Source: Sphingopyxis sp. GW247-27LB
GTDB lineage: Bacteria; Pseudomonadota; Alphaproteobacteria; Sphingomonadales; Sphingomonadaceae
NCBI RefSeq assembly: GCF_002277025.1
Contig: NZ_NIWD01000002.1
Span: 237,339 to 301,338 of the forward strand
Length of the DNA: 64,000 nt
Reading direction: 5' to 3'
The notes under the pieces were generated by a model. That model was not told where the DNA came from, made no database searches, and saw nothing but the letters and a program-made list of their open reading frames with translations. The position numbers and the translations under genes are program-made. Positions 1 to 8,844 of this stretch are shown one piece after another. How positions within the stretch are numbered: position 1 is the stretch's first letter; every line of letters begins with the position of its first letter.

Positions 1-3000
1 GGCCCGCGCGCGTCGCGGGGCGCAGCAGGATGCGGCCCCGCGCGTGGAGCGCGTAGACGTTGCGCTCGCCGACGGGGCCGGGGAGCAGCAGTTCGGCGCC
101 GAGTGCCGAGGCGCCCTCATAGCGCCGCGCGGTCGCCGCGGCCTCCGCCTCACCCTGCGCGCTGAGCCAGTCGGCGAAATCGTCGAGCGGCGTATCGAGA
201 TGCCCCGCGCGCGCCGCGAACACCGGCGGAGTGGCCACGAGCCGGCCGAGATAGAGCGGGCCCCCGGCTTTCGGCCCGGTGCCCGACAGGCCGCAGCCGC
301 CGAAGGGCTGGGTGCCGACGATCGCGCCGATGGTGTTGCGATTGACGTAGCAATTGCCCGCCTTCACCCGCGCGAGCACGTCGGCGATCGTCTTGTCGAG
401 CCGCGTATGAAGGCCGAACGTCAGGCCGTAGCCGGTGGCATTGATCGCGTCGATCACCTCGCCCAGTCGCTCGCGACGGTAGCGCAGGACGTGGAGAACG
501 GGCCCGAAAACCTCGCGCTTCAGGTTGGCGATGTCCGCGATCTCGATGATCGTCGGCGGCACGAAGGTGCCGTGCGCGGCCTCGGCCGGGAGCGGCAATT
601 GCTCGATCCGATGGCCCAGCGCGCGCATCGCGTCGATATGCTTTTCGATATTGGCCTTGGCCTCGGCGGTGATGACGGGGCCGATGTCGACCGCGAGCCG
701 GTCGGGGCGGCCGAGCGCGAGTTCGGCGAGCGCGCCCTTCAGCATCGCGAGGGTGCGGTCGGCGACATCGTCCTGCAGGCAGAGGATGCGCAGCGCCGAA
801 CAGCGCTGGCCCGCGCTGTCGAAGGCCGAGGCAATGACGTCGCCGACAACCTGCTCGGCGAGCGCCGAGCTGTCGACGATCATCGCATTCTGCCCGCCCG
901 TCTCGGCGATCAGCGGGATCGGCCTGCCCGCGGGCGACAAGCGTTTCGCCAGTTCGGCCTGGATCAGCCGCGCGACTTCGGTCGAGCCGGTGAACATCAC
1001 TCCGGCCGTCTCCGCCGCCGCGACCAGCGCCGCGCCGATCGCGCCGTCGCCGGGGACGAGCTGCAGCGCGTCGGCGGGCACGCCCGCCTCGTGGAGCAGG
1101 CGCACGCCCTCGGCGGCGATCAGCGGCGTTTCCTCGGCGGGCTTGGCGAGCACCGGATTGCCCGCGACCAGCGCCGCGCAGACCTGGCCGGTGAAGATGG
1201 CGAGCGGGAAGTTCCACGGGCTGATGCAGGTGACCGGGCCGAGCGGCGCCTGTCCGGAGCCGAAGGTCGCGCGCGCCTGCGCGGCGTAATAGCGCAGGAA
1301 GTCGATCGCCTCGCGCACCTCCGAAATTGCGTTGGGGAGCGACTTGCCCGCCTCGCGGACGATCAGCCCGAGGAGGATCGGCATGCGCGTCTGCATCGCG
1401 TCGGCGGCGCGGTCGAGCATCGCGGCGCGCGCCGCGACGGGGGTCGCGCCCCAGCCGGAGGCCGCGGCGCGGGCGACGGCGGCGCGTGCCGCGTCGGGAG
1501 AGACTTCGACGACGGTGCCGACATGATCGCGATGATCGGCGGGGTTGAGCACCGCGCGCGGCGTGCCTTCGCCATCGGCCGGGGCGGCGCGCCAGTCGAT
1601 CGCCGCGCTTTCTTTCAGCGCGTCGGCGAGCGCCGCAAGCTGGCGCTCGTTGCTGAGGTCGAGCCCCGCCGAGTTGCGGCGGTCGGGGTAGAGGTCGGCG
1701 GGGAGCGCGATCTGGTCGTGCTGCGCGCCCGGATGCGGCATCGCGCGGACGATCTCGGCGGGGTCGGCGATCAGCTCGTCGACCGGCACCGCGGGGTCGG
1801 CGATGCGGTTGACGAAGGAGGAGTTGGCCCCGTTTTCCAGCAGGCGGCGCACCAGATAGGCGAGCAGCGTCTCGTGGGTGCCGACGGGGGCGTAGATGCG
1901 GCACGGCCGGTTCAGCTTCTTCGCGCCGACCACCTGCTCGTAGAGCGGCTCGCCCATGCCGTGGAGGCACTGGAACTCATATGTCCCGATCGCGAAATCA
2001 TCGCCCGCGAGGCGATAGATGGTGGCGAGCGTCTGGGCATTGTGCGTCGCGAACTGCGGGAAGACCGCATCGGTCGCGGCAAGCAGCTTTCGCGCACAGG
2101 CGATATAGGCGACGTCGGTGTGGACCTTGCGCGTGTAGACCGGAAAGCCTTCAAGCCCGTCGACCTGCGCGCGCTTGATCTCGGCGTCCCAATAGGCGCC
2201 CTTGACCAGTCGCACCATGATCCGCCGCCCGGCGCGGCGCGCGAGGTCGACGATCCAGTCGATGACGAAGGGGCAGCGCTTGCCATAGCCCTGAACCACG
2301 AAGCCGAGGCCGTTCCAGCCCGAAAGATCGGGGTCGAGCGCGAGGCTTTCGAGAAGGTCGAGCGAGAGTTCGAGCCGGTCGGCCTCTTCGGCGTCGATGT
2401 TGAAGCCGATGTCGTAGCCCCTGGCCTGCAGCGCGAGCGCCTTCACCCGCGGCAAGAGCTCGCCCACCACGCGGCCCGCCTGCGCGCGTGAATAGCGCGG
2501 ATGGAGCGCCGACAGCTTGATCGAGATGCCCGGCCCCGCATAGATGCCGCGCCCCGCCGACGCCTTGCCGATCGCGTCGATGGCGCGCTTGTAATCGTCG
2601 TAGTAACGGTCGGCGTCGGCCATCGTCGTCGCGGCTTCGCCGAGCATGTCGTAGCTGTAGGCGAAGCCCTTGGCCTCCATCGCCCTGGCGCGCTTCAGCG
2701 CCTCGGCGATCGTCTCGCCGGTGACGAACTGTTCGCCCATCAGCCGCATCGCGAGGTCGACGCCGCGGCGGATCACCGGTTCGCCGGCGCGCGCGACGAG
2801 GCGCGCGAGCGCGGCGCCGAGGCCGCGGTCGTCGACGCTGCCGACGAGCTTGCCGGTGACGACGAGGCCCCAGGTGGCGGCGTTGACGAACAGCGAGCGG
2901 CCGTCGCCGAGATGCGCGCTCCAGTCGCCGTCGGCGATCTTGTCGCGGATCAGCGCGTCGCGCGTCGCATCGTCGGGAATGCGCAGCAACGCCTCGGCGA

Positions 3001-3268
3001 GGCACATCAGCGCGACGCCTTCCTCGCTCGACAGCGAATATTCCTGCACCAGCCCCTCGACGCCGCTGCTCTTGCGACCCGCGCGAAGCGCGGTGACGAG
3101 GCGGCGGGCGGTCTCGCTTATCTCGGCGCGGAGCGGATCGGGCAGCGTCGCGGCTTCGAGCAGCGGCGCGAGCGCCTCGGCTTCGTCGCGGCGGGTGGCG
3201 GCGGTGATCGCGTCGCGGAGCGGGGTCGCGGAGCGGATCGGCGGGGCGAAGTCGGCGAAGATCGGCAT
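1..3268 (-). CDS. putA: Bifunctional proline dehydrogenase / glutamate-semialdehyde dehydrogenase PutA (3' end outside window)
   Basis: Oxidises proline to glutamate in two steps: FAD-dependent proline dehydrogenase, then NAD-dependent P5C/glutamate-semialdehyde dehydrogenase. The frame is open from the ATG at 3268 to the left edge (at least 1089 residues), so the C-terminus is missing. The PRODH domain is near residues 150-480 (VRLVKGAYWDAE about 355, QCLHGMGE about 432). In the aldehyde dehydrogenase domain I see Glu789 in AETGGQN and the catalytic Cys823 in SAGQRCSALR. Sequence after the second domain suggests the long form with a C-terminal tail domain. There is no N-terminal ribbon-helix-helix domain, so it should not repress itself. 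It is divergent from an Lrp/AsnC regulator, the usual control of put genes in this group. Family call is secure. Confidence 0.96.
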   Translation of the reverse strand, partial: MPIFADFAPPIRSATPLRDAITAATRRDEAEALAPLLEAATLPDPLRAEISETARRLVTALRAGRKSSGVEGLVQEYSLSSEEGVALMCLAEALLRIPDDATRDALIRDKIADGDWSAHLGDGRSLFVNAATWGLVVTGKLVGSVDDRGLGAALARLVARAGEPVIRRGVDLAMRLMGEQFVTGETIAEALKRARAMEAKGFAYSYDMLGEAATTMADADRYYDDYKRAIDAIGKASAGRGIYAGPGISIKLSALHPRYSRAQAGRVVGELLPRVKALALQARGYDIGFNIDAEEADRLELSLDLLESLALDPDLSGWNGLGFVVQGYGKRCPFVIDWIVDLARRAGRRIMVRLVKGAYWDAEIKRAQVDGLEGFPVYTRKVHTDVAYIACARKLLAATDAVFPQFATHNAQTLATIYRLAGDDFAIGTYEFQCLHGMGEPLYEQVVGAKKLNRPCRIYAPVGTHETLLAYLVRRLLENGANSSFVNRIADPAVPVDELIADPAEIVRAMPHPGAQHDQIALPADLYPDRRNSAGLDLSNERQLAALADALKESAAIDWRAAPADGEGTPRAVLNPADHRDHVGTVVEVSPDAARAAVARAAASGWGATPVAARAAMLDRAADAMQTRMPILLGLIVREAGKSLPNAISEVREAIDFLRYYAAQARATFGSGQAPLGPVTCISPWNFPLAIFTGQVCAALVAGNPVLAKPAEETPLIAAEGVRLLHEAGVPADALQLVPGDGAIGAALVAAAETAGVMFTGSTEVARLIQAELAKRLSPAGRPIPLIAETGGQNAMIVDSSALAEQVVGDVIASAFDSAGQRCSALRILCLQDDVADRTLAMLKGALAELALGRPDRLAVDIGPVITAEAKANIEKHIDAMRALGHRIEQLPLPAEAAHGTFVPPTIIEIADIANLKREVFGPVLHVLRYRRERLGEVIDAINATGYGLTFGLHTRLDKTIADVLARVKAGNCYVNRNTIGAIVGTQPFGGCGLSGTGPKAGGPLYLGRLVATPPVFAARAGHLDTPLDDFADWLSAQGEAEAAATARRYEGASALGAELLLPGPVGERNVYALHARGRILLRPATRAG

Positions 3269-3373
3269 GGCCGCAACCTTACTATCATCGTCCACCGGCA
3301 GGTGACTTTTGATATGGAAAGCTCCAGGTCGATCGGCCTATATTGAGGGGGTATATGGTCGAAAGGACTAGAG

Positions 3374-3838
3374 ATGACCGATAAGTCAGGCGATCTGGAC
3401 GAGTTCGACCGGAAAATGCTCGCGATTCTGCGCGATGAGGGGCGGATCACCGTGACCGAGCTCGCCGAGCGGGTCGGGCTGTCGAAGACGCCGTGCCAGG
3501 TTCGGCTGCGGCGGCTGATCGGCAGCGGGGTGATCCGGGGATTCCGCACCGCGATCGATCCCGCGAGGATCGGCATGGACCATGTCGCCTTCGCCGAGGT
3601 CAAGCTGAGCGACACGCGCGAGGCGGCGCTCAAGGAGTTCAACGCGGCGGTGCGGCGCATCCCCGAGGTCGAGGAATGCCACATGATCGCGAGCAGCTTC
3701 GACTATCTGCTGAAGGTCCGCACCGCGAACATCAACCGCTACCGCGTCGTCCTCGGCGAACGCATATCGAGCCTGCCGCACGTCGCGAGCACCTCCACCT
3801 TCGTCGCGATGGAGACGGTGAAGGACAGCTGGAGCTAG
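3374..3838 (+). CDS. Lrp/AsnC-family transcriptional regulator, probable proline-responsive activator of putA
   Basis: A 154-residue protein of normal Lrp/AsnC size. The N-terminal winged helix (about 8-60) reads DRKMLAILRDEGRITVTELA then RVGLSKTPCQVRLRRL. The C-terminal RAM ligand-binding domain (about 70-150) contains VEECHMIASSFDYLLKVRT. The ATG at 3374 follows GAAAGGACTAGAG. It is transcribed away from putA across a 105-bp gap, an arrangement typical of PutR-like regulators that switch on putA when proline is present. The ligand and target are inferred from position only. The 105-bp gap is AT-richer than its surroundings and probably carries both promoters and the operator, but I could not define a site. 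Confidence 0.92.
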   Translation: MTDKSGDLDEFDRKMLAILRDEGRITVTELAERVGLSKTPCQVRLRRLIGSGVIRGFRTAIDPARIGMDHVAFAEVKLSDTREAALKEFNAAVRRIPEVEECHMIASSFDYLLKVRTANINRYRVVLGERISSLPHVASTSTFVAMETVKDSWS

Positions 3839-3858
3839 GCTCAGAATTAAAATTGAAC

Positions 3859-3941
3859 CGTCATTGCGAGGAGCGAAGCGACGCGGCAATCCAGAACCCG
3901 CGTAAACCGCCCTGGATTGCTTCGCTTCGCTCGCAATGACG
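3859..3941. repeat. Palindromic intergenic repeat, family A (CGTCATTGCGAG ends), copy 1
   Basis: The ends CGTCATTGCGAG and CTCGCAATGACG are inverted copies and the interior can also pair (GCAATCCAG with CTGGATTGC). The element fills the gap between the convergent regulator and ATPase genes. Two more copies lie at 5801-5875 and 56253-56344. Copy 2 is an almost exact inverted version of this one, including the inner segment GTAAACCGCCCTGG. REP-like function (mRNA end or terminator) is an inference. Confidence 0.85.
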
Positions 3942-3948
3942 AAATAGG

Positions 3949-5409
3949 TTAATCCGCCCCGGTGCTGAGCCCCAACTCCGGGATGCCGATCGAGCGGCGG
4001 CCGCCGAAGTCGGAGCGGACGACGACCGCGCCCTGCCGCTCCATATATTCGACGAGCCGGCGGACGCGGCCCGGCGAGCGGGTGCCGTAGGCGCGGCCGA
4101 GTTCGTCGTCGTCGGGGCAGGGAAGTCCCTCGGCCGCGGCACGCGCGATCAGCACGAAGGGGGCGAGCATGTCGTCGGGGAGCCGCGCCGCCGCGCCCAG
4201 CATCTCGTGCCAGCGCGGTTCGGCGGGATCGAAGATGCCGCCCTTGGCGAGCGCGAAGCGACGGCGGAAGGCGGCGAGATCGAGCGGCACCCGCGCGAGC
4301 CGCTGCATCCGGCAGCGCACCGAGAAATCCTGATAGAGAAAGCTTTCGGGGTGGAAGGCGCATTCGGGGTCGGCGAGCATTTCGCGCAGCGCCGCGGCGA
4401 TCGCTTCCTCGACATCGGTGGCGTCGGCCTCGGCGTCTTCGGGGACCGTCGGCGCGGCCGGGGCGGCGCTGTCGTCGCTCTCGCTGATCCGGCGGAGCAA
4501 CTCGCCGGCGGCGACCGGAGCAGGCGCGGGCGGAGGCGGCGGGGGCGGGGCGGTCTCCATCGCCGCGAACAGCATCGTGCGCATGTCCTGCGGCTCGGCA
4601 TCGGGGAGTGGCAGCAGCCCGTGCGTTCCCGCGCGCGAATGGGTCTGCGTCGACCCGATCCGCACCGAGACCGGGCGGCGCGCGATGGCGGGGCCGAGCC
4701 CGAGGAAGCAGCCGCGTTCGAGGTCGCGGATCGCCTCGGCCTGCCGCCGCTCCATGCCGAGCAGATCTGCGGCGCGCGCCATGTCGATGTCGAGGAAGGT
4801 GCGGCCCATCAGGAAATTGCTCGCCTCGGCCGCGACATTCTTGGCGAGCTTGGCGAGGCGCTGGGTCGCGATCGCCCCCGCGAGCCCGCGCTTGCGCCCG
4901 CGGCACATCAGGTTGGTCATCGCGGCGAGGCTGGCGCGGCGCACCGCGTCGGAGACGTCGCCCGACGCGCTCGGCGCGAACATCTGCGCCTCGTCGACGA
5001 CGACCAGCGCGGGAAACCAGTGCTCGCGCGGGGCGTCGAACAGCGCGTTCAGAAAGGCGGCGGCGCAGCCCATCTGCGCCTCGATATCGAGTGCGTCGAG
5101 GCTGAGGATTATCGAGGCGCGATGCTCGCGGATGCGCGCGCCCATCGTCGCGATCTCGCGCTCGTTATAGTCGCCGGCGTTGATCACGACATGGCTGTAG
5201 GCGTCGGCGAGGGTCACGAAATCGCCCTCGGGATCGATCACGACCTGCTGGACGAGTCCCGCGCTTTCCTCGAGCAGCCGGCGCAGCAGGTGCGACTTGC
5301 CCGATCCCGAATTGCCCTGGACGAGCAGGCGCGTCGCGAGCAGTTCCTGCACGTTGACATGCACGGGCCGGCCGGCGGCGTCGGTTCCGATTTCGATGCT
5401 GTTGTTCAC
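3949..5409 (-). CDS. HerA-like / DUF87 P-loop ATPase
   Basis: A 486-residue ATPase. Walker A is GNSGSGKSH near residues 33-41. Walker B is ALVVVDEAQMF near 135, followed by a RGRKRGLAGAIATQRLAKL segment typical of HerA/VirD4-like DUF87 proteins. A Pro-rich linker (about 285-300) leads to a C-terminal domain with a probable winged helix at the end. HerA relatives pump or translocate DNA, but no NurA nuclease or defence partner is next to it, so the role is unknown. The start is a GTG at 5409. The convergent gene downstream is separated from it by repeat copy 1. Confidence 0.8.
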   Translation of the reverse strand: MNNSIEIGTDAAGRPVHVNVQELLATRLLVQGNSGSGKSHLLRRLLEESAGLVQQVVIDPEGDFVTLADAYSHVVINAGDYNEREIATMGARIREHRASIILSLDALDIEAQMGCAAAFLNALFDAPREHWFPALVVVDEAQMFAPSASGDVSDAVRRASLAAMTNLMCRGRKRGLAGAIATQRLAKLAKNVAAEASNFLMGRTFLDIDMARAADLLGMERRQAEAIRDLERGCFLGLGPAIARRPVSVRIGSTQTHSRAGTHGLLPLPDAEPQDMRTMLFAAMETAPPPPPPPAPAPVAAGELLRRISESDDSAAPAAPTVPEDAEADATDVEEAIAAALREMLADPECAFHPESFLYQDFSVRCRMQRLARVPLDLAAFRRRFALAKGGIFDPAEPRWHEMLGAAARLPDDMLAPFVLIARAAAEGLPCPDDDELGRAYGTRSPGRVRRLVEYMERQGAVVVRSDFGGRRSIGIPELGLSTGAD

Positions 5410-5502
5410 GCCGCCGCCCTACCGGGGCGCCCGCGGCTTGACAACCGGACGGCGGCGGCCTTCGGTTCGAGCCGGCCGGGACGGCGAGGAAAGAGGCAGG
5501 CG

Positions 5503-5763
5503 ATGGATTTCGACGACCAGCTCAGGCGCTATTTCGGGACGGCGGATCTCACCGTGGTCCACCCCGAGGCGCTCGCGGCGGGGACCGAGCGGATGCGCGT
5601 CGACCTGGGGCTGGAGACGAACCGCGGGCGCCGTTTCGCGCTCTGGTCGCTGCTCTACATGCTCGGCGCGGCGCCCGACCTCGACGTCGCGTTCGAGGAT
5701 ACGGCGGAGCGCGATGCGGCGCGCGATTTCATGGACATGATCGACCGGAGCGAAGGCGGGTGA
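5503..5763 (+). CDS. Small hypothetical protein (86 aa)
   Basis: The ATG at 5503 follows GAGGAAAGAGGCAG, a good ribosome binding site. The product is acidic, 86 residues, without signal peptide or long hydrophobic segment. It is divergent from the HerA-like ATPase, 93 bp away, and might share its promoter region. I do not recognise a family. Residues 30-60 (ETNRGRRFALWSLLYMLG) look helical. Coding is supported by the ribosome binding site, the typical third-position GC of neighbours, and the absence of a better frame. Confidence 0.7.
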   Translation: MDFDDQLRRYFGTADLTVVHPEALAAGTERMRVDLGLETNRGRRFALWSLLYMLGAAPDLDVAFEDTAERDAARDFMDMIDRSEGG

Positions 5764-5800
5764 GGGAGACGTTCAATGCATCAAGACCCTGATTTATCAC

Positions 5801-5875
5801 CGTCATTGCGAGCGAAGCGAAGCAATCCAGGGCGGTTTACGCTACTCTGGATTGCTTCGCTTCGCTCGCAATGAC
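5801..5875. repeat. Palindromic intergenic repeat, family A, copy 2 (overlaps a gene end)
   Basis: The ends are CGTCATTGCGAG and CTCGCAATGAC. It is nearly the reverse complement of copy 1 at 3859-3941, including the shared inner block (CCAGGGCGGTTTACG here). It overlaps the last codons and stop of the GntR regulator gene, whose C-terminal residues SLRAKRSNPE are encoded by the repeat. Confidence 0.85.
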
Positions 5876-6588
5876 AGGGCTGAGGGCATCGCGTCCTGCA
5901 TCGCGCGGTATCGGGCGATCGATTTTTCCATGTGGCGGCGCGCGGCGCGGCGGGCGGCAGTGGGGTCGCCGGCCTCGATCGCGGCATAGATGGCGCGGTG
6001 GTCGCGGTTGATCGTGCGCGCATAATGCTGGTGGCTCGGCTTGTCGCTGCCCTGCAGATAGAGCCGCCGCGAGGGAACCATCCGCACCCCGAGGAACTGG
6101 GTGAAGCGAAGGAAATAGACATTGCCCGTCGCCGCGGCGATCGCGGCGTGGAAGCCCGCGTCGGCGCTCACCGAGGCGTCGACGTCGGCGCTGTCCTCCA
6201 TCGCGTCGAGCGCGCGCCGGATCGCGGCGAGATCTGCGTCGGTGCGCCGCCGCGCCGCGAGGTCGGCCATTTCGGCCTCGAACCCCATACGCATTTCGAG
6301 CAGCTTCAGCACATCCTCGATCTCGCCGACCTCGTCGGCGGCGATCTGGAAGGCGCGATATTGGGCGCCTTCGGGGACATAGGCGCCCGACCCGCGCCGC
6401 GATTCGAGCAGCCCGCGCGCGGCGAGGCGCGAATAGGCCTCGCGCACGACGGTGCGGCTGACGCCGAACGCCTCCGTGATCGCCTTTTCGGTCGGAAAAC
6501 GCGCACCCGGCGGCATTTCCCCCGATTCGATCTGTTCCTCGAATCGCTGGACCAGATCATCGGCCAGCGACGCCGCCTTCGTTGCCAT
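5842..6588 (-). CDS. GntR-family (FadR-type) transcriptional regulator of the polysaccharide locus
   Basis: A 248-residue regulator. The N-terminal winged helix (about 1-75) contains MPPGARFPTEKAITEAFGVSRTVVREAYSRLAARGLLESRRGSGAYV, shown here in family terms as the GntR helix-turn-helix. An all-helical FCD ligand domain follows (about 100-230) with the expected DADAGFH-like and DHRAIYAAIEAGD features. It lies downstream of manD and the DUF4861 gene on the same strand, so it is probably co-transcribed and may bind an uronate-type metabolite (inference). Palindromes matching the GntR operator pattern stand at the three promoter regions of the locus. An alternative ATG is at 6606. Its last ten residues and stop codon come from a family A repeat. 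Confidence 0.88.
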   Translation of the reverse strand: MATKAASLADDLVQRFEEQIESGEMPPGARFPTEKAITEAFGVSRTVVREAYSRLAARGLLESRRGSGAYVPEGAQYRAFQIAADEVGEIEDVLKLLEMRMGFEAEMADLAARRRTDADLAAIRRALDAMEDSADVDASVSADAGFHAAIAAATGNVYFLRFTQFLGVRMVPSRRLYLQGSDKPSHQHYARTINRDHRAIYAAIEAGDPTAARRAARRHMEKSIARYRAMQDAMPSALSLRAKRSNPE

Positions 6589-6622
6589 GGCCGGAACCGT
6601 TATCATCGGCCTTTGGCGCTGG

Positions 6623-7516
6623 CTAGGGCCGGAAATCCGGCCGCTCGGCATCGACATAGCTGCTCCAGTCGGCTTGGCCCGCGAAGTCGCCGCCCTTGCC
6701 CCATGCGGCGCCGCTGTAATAGACGAAGGGCTTGCCCGGCGCGACGCGGACGAGGATCAGATAATTGTCGGCATCCTCGGCAAAGCCCGCGAAGGCCGCG
6801 GGGTCGACGATGACCGCCGCGGCCATCCGCCCCTTGTCGCCGTCGACGGGCCCCCACCAGCTCATCCGTGCCGCCTTTGCGTCCTTGCGGATTTCGCCCA
6901 GCGCGCCGCCATCGATCGGCCGTTTCGATATCCCGATTCCGATCACCAGCTGGTCGGCGCTGCTCGACGCGATGGTCGACGTCAGGCGGGTGAAATTCGT
7001 GCCCGCGGGGAGGGTGAAGCGCCGCGTCTCGCGCACCGTTCGCACCGTGTCGACCGGCCAGGGGTCGTAGTCGACGGTGAAGTCGGCGGCGTCGGGGCCG
7101 GCGCTCAGGATCTGCGGCCGGACATAGTTGCGCGAGGTCCACAGCTTGTTGTCGTACCAGACGCCGAGACCGCCGACGCCGCGGCCCGTGCCGACATTGT
7201 AGAAGTCGAGCCCCTCGCCATGGTCGGCGTGCTGGTCGCCGGTGCGCAGCTGGCGGTCCATATAGGGCCAGCGCACGCGCTTGCCCCAGGCGTCGATCCC
7301 CGACGAGGAAGGCGGTTCGGCGGCTTCGAGCGCGCGGCCATAGATGCGGTAGGCGATGCGGTCGTTTTCCCAGAGGAGGTCGTCGTAGCGATAATCGGCG
7401 ATCAGCGCCGCGGCATGCTGTTGCCGCTCCCCGGCGGTGGCCGGGCGCATCGGCTGATGCTCGCTGGCCACGGCCGCGGTGCCTAGCAGGACGGCGGCGA
7501 GAAGCAGCGCGCGCAT
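6623..7516 (-). CDS. DUF4861-family exported protein
   Basis: A 297-residue protein with a signal peptide ([19 protein letters not shown]). The body resembles DUF4861 proteins, which recur in uronic-acid polysaccharide loci but whose activity I cannot state. Aromatic-rich blocks such as WGKRVRWPYMDRQLRTGDQ and GRGVGGLGVWYDNKLW suggest a beta-sandwich carbohydrate-active fold (inference). Its ATG overlaps the stop of manD (TGATG), so the two are translationally coupled. The GntR regulator follows 34 bp downstream. Confidence 0.75.
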   Translation of the reverse strand: MRALLLAAVLLGTAAVASEHQPMRPATAGERQQHAAALIADYRYDDLLWENDRIAYRIYGRALEAAEPPSSSGIDAWGKRVRWPYMDRQLRTGDQHADHGEGLDFYNVGTGRGVGGLGVWYDNKLWTSRNYVRPQILSAGPDAADFTVDYDPWPVDTVRTVRETRRFTLPAGTNFTRLTSTIASSSADQLVIGIGISKRPIDGGALGEIRKDAKAARMSWWGPVDGDKGRMAAAVIVDPAAFAGFAEDADNYLILVRVAPGKPFVYYSGAAWGKGGDFAGQADWSSYVDAERPDFRP

Positions 7517-8727
7517 CACCAGTTCCACATCGTCCCGTCCTCCAGCCGGTTCACCGGCAGATAGGCACGGGAATAGGGGTGGGTTTCGGCGAGCGCCTCG
7601 TCGATATCGACGCCGAGCCCCGGCGCGTCGCCGGGGTGGAGCATGCCGTCCGCGAAGCGATAGGCGTGCGGGAAGACCGCGTCGGTCTCCGCGGTGTGGC
7701 GCATATATTCCTGGATGCCGAAATTGGGGATGGAAAGACCAAGGTGAAGCGCCGCCGCCATCGTCACCGGCGACAGGTCGGTCGCGCCGTGGCAGCCGGT
7801 GCGGACCTGGTGGAGATCGGCGAGCGCCGCGATCGCGCGCATATGGGTGATGCCGCCGGCGTGGAGCACGGTGGCGCGGATATAGTCGATCAGCCGGTTC
7901 TCGATCAGCGCCTTGCAGTCCCAGATCGACGAGAATATCTCGCCCACCGCGAGCGGAGTGGTGGTGTGCTGGCGGATCAGCCGGAACGCCTCCTGATCCT
8001 CGGCCGGGGTCGCATCCTCGATCCAGAAGGGGCGCCAGGGCTCGAGGTCGCGGCCGAGCCGTCCGGCCTCGATCGGGGTCAGCCGGTGGTGGATGTCGTG
8101 GAGCAGGTGGACGTCCCACCCCAGCGCCTCGCGCGCCGCCGCGAACAGTTCGGGGACGACGCGCATATATTTTTCGGTCGACCAGATATTCTCGGTCGGC
8201 AGGTCGGCGTCGGCGGGCTCGTAGAAATAGCGGTCGCCGCTGACGCCATAGGTCGAGGGCAGGCCGGGTACGCCGCATTGCAGGCGGATCGCCTTGTAGC
8301 CCTGGCGCTGATAGTCGAGCGCCGCCTCGATCGTGTCGGCGACGGTCGCGCCATTGGCATGGCCGTAGACCATGCAGCCTTCGCGCGCCGCGCCACCGAG
8401 CAGCTGATAGACGGGCAGCCCCGCGAGCTTGCCCTTGATGTCCCACAGCGCCATGTCGGCCGCGGCGATCGCGGTCATCGTGACCGGCCCGCGCCGCCAA
8501 TAGGCGCCGCGATAGAGGAATTCCCAGATGTCGCCGATGCGGTGCGCGTCGCGCCCGATCAGGCACGGCACGACATGGTCGGAGAGATAGCTGGCGACCG
8601 CGAGCTCGCGCCCGTTGAGCGTCGCGTCGCCGACGCCGGTCGTGCCGTCGTCGCATTCGACCTTCAACGTCACGAAATTGCGCCCGGGACAGGTGGTGAT
8701 CACCCGGGCTGACACGATTTTCGGCAT
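7516..8727 (-). CDS. manD: D-mannonate dehydratase ManD (enolase superfamily)
   Basis: Dehydrates D-mannonate to 2-keto-3-deoxy-D-gluconate in the cytoplasm, a step in glucuronate and mannuronate breakdown. At 403 residues it matches the Novosphingobium ManD almost end to end ([32 protein letters not shown], terminal LEDGTMWNW). The expected active-site residues are present with a +1 shift: Tyr160, Asp211 and His213 in HDIHH, then Glu in WIEDATPAE and Glu in VGEIF as metal ligands. The ATG follows AGAGGGAAACGA. It is the first gene of a unit with the DUF4861 and GntR genes and is divergent from the GH105 gene. ManD-family members differ in activity, but this one resembles the efficient type. 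Confidence 0.95.
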   Translation of the reverse strand: MPKIVSARVITTCPGRNFVTLKVECDDGTTGVGDATLNGRELAVASYLSDHVVPCLIGRDAHRIGDIWEFLYRGAYWRRGPVTMTAIAAADMALWDIKGKLAGLPVYQLLGGAAREGCMVYGHANGATVADTIEAALDYQRQGYKAIRLQCGVPGLPSTYGVSGDRYFYEPADADLPTENIWSTEKYMRVVPELFAAAREALGWDVHLLHDIHHRLTPIEAGRLGRDLEPWRPFWIEDATPAEDQEAFRLIRQHTTTPLAVGEIFSSIWDCKALIENRLIDYIRATVLHAGGITHMRAIAALADLHQVRTGCHGATDLSPVTMAAALHLGLSIPNFGIQEYMRHTAETDAVFPHAYRFADGMLHPGDAPGLGVDIDEALAETHPYSRAYLPVNRLEDGTMWNW

Positions 8728-8750
8728 TCGTTTCCCTCTTGGTCGTGAAA

Positions 8751-8763
8751 GTTGTCTGACAAC
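8751..8763. promoter_or_regulatory. GntR-type operator candidate between manD and the GH105 gene
   Basis: GTTGTCTGACAAC is a perfect 13-bp inverted repeat around one central base. Its core fits the general GntR-family pattern yGT-M-N-K-AC-r. It sits 24 bp upstream of manD. Related sites occur at 10065-10094 and 15549-15559, before the two receptor genes. Confidence 0.65.
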
Positions 8764-8797
8764 ATTATTGACATATCCGTGCGAAAAGGAAAGAGAT

Positions 8798-8811
8798 TGT
8801 TACCGGTGTCA
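8798..8811. promoter_or_regulatory. CCGGT palindrome, LacI-operator-like
   Basis: Read on the minus strand this is TGACACCGGTAACA. The same TGACACCGGT core stands at 10101-10114 and 15599-15613, in each case near a GntR-type site. The CG-centred palindrome has the form of LacI-family operators. No LacI gene is in the window. Confidence 0.5.
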
Positions 8812-8844
8812 GAGACCATGCCGTTCCGCAATAAGGGAGATCAT

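Noticed and set aside
44..2491. Long open frame on the plus strand opposite putA
   Set aside because: Composition is shadow-like. The minus strand encodes PutA with both catalytic domains without interruption.
3859..5875. CRISPR array or transposon ends
   Set aside because: Only two repeat copies with one gene-size interval, no spacers, no transposase; they are members of a dispersed palindromic repeat family.
6623..8656. Fusion of DUF4861 with sequence upstream
   Set aside because: Upstream of 7516 the frame is antiphase to manD, which is complete in another frame. The signal peptide begins at 7516.
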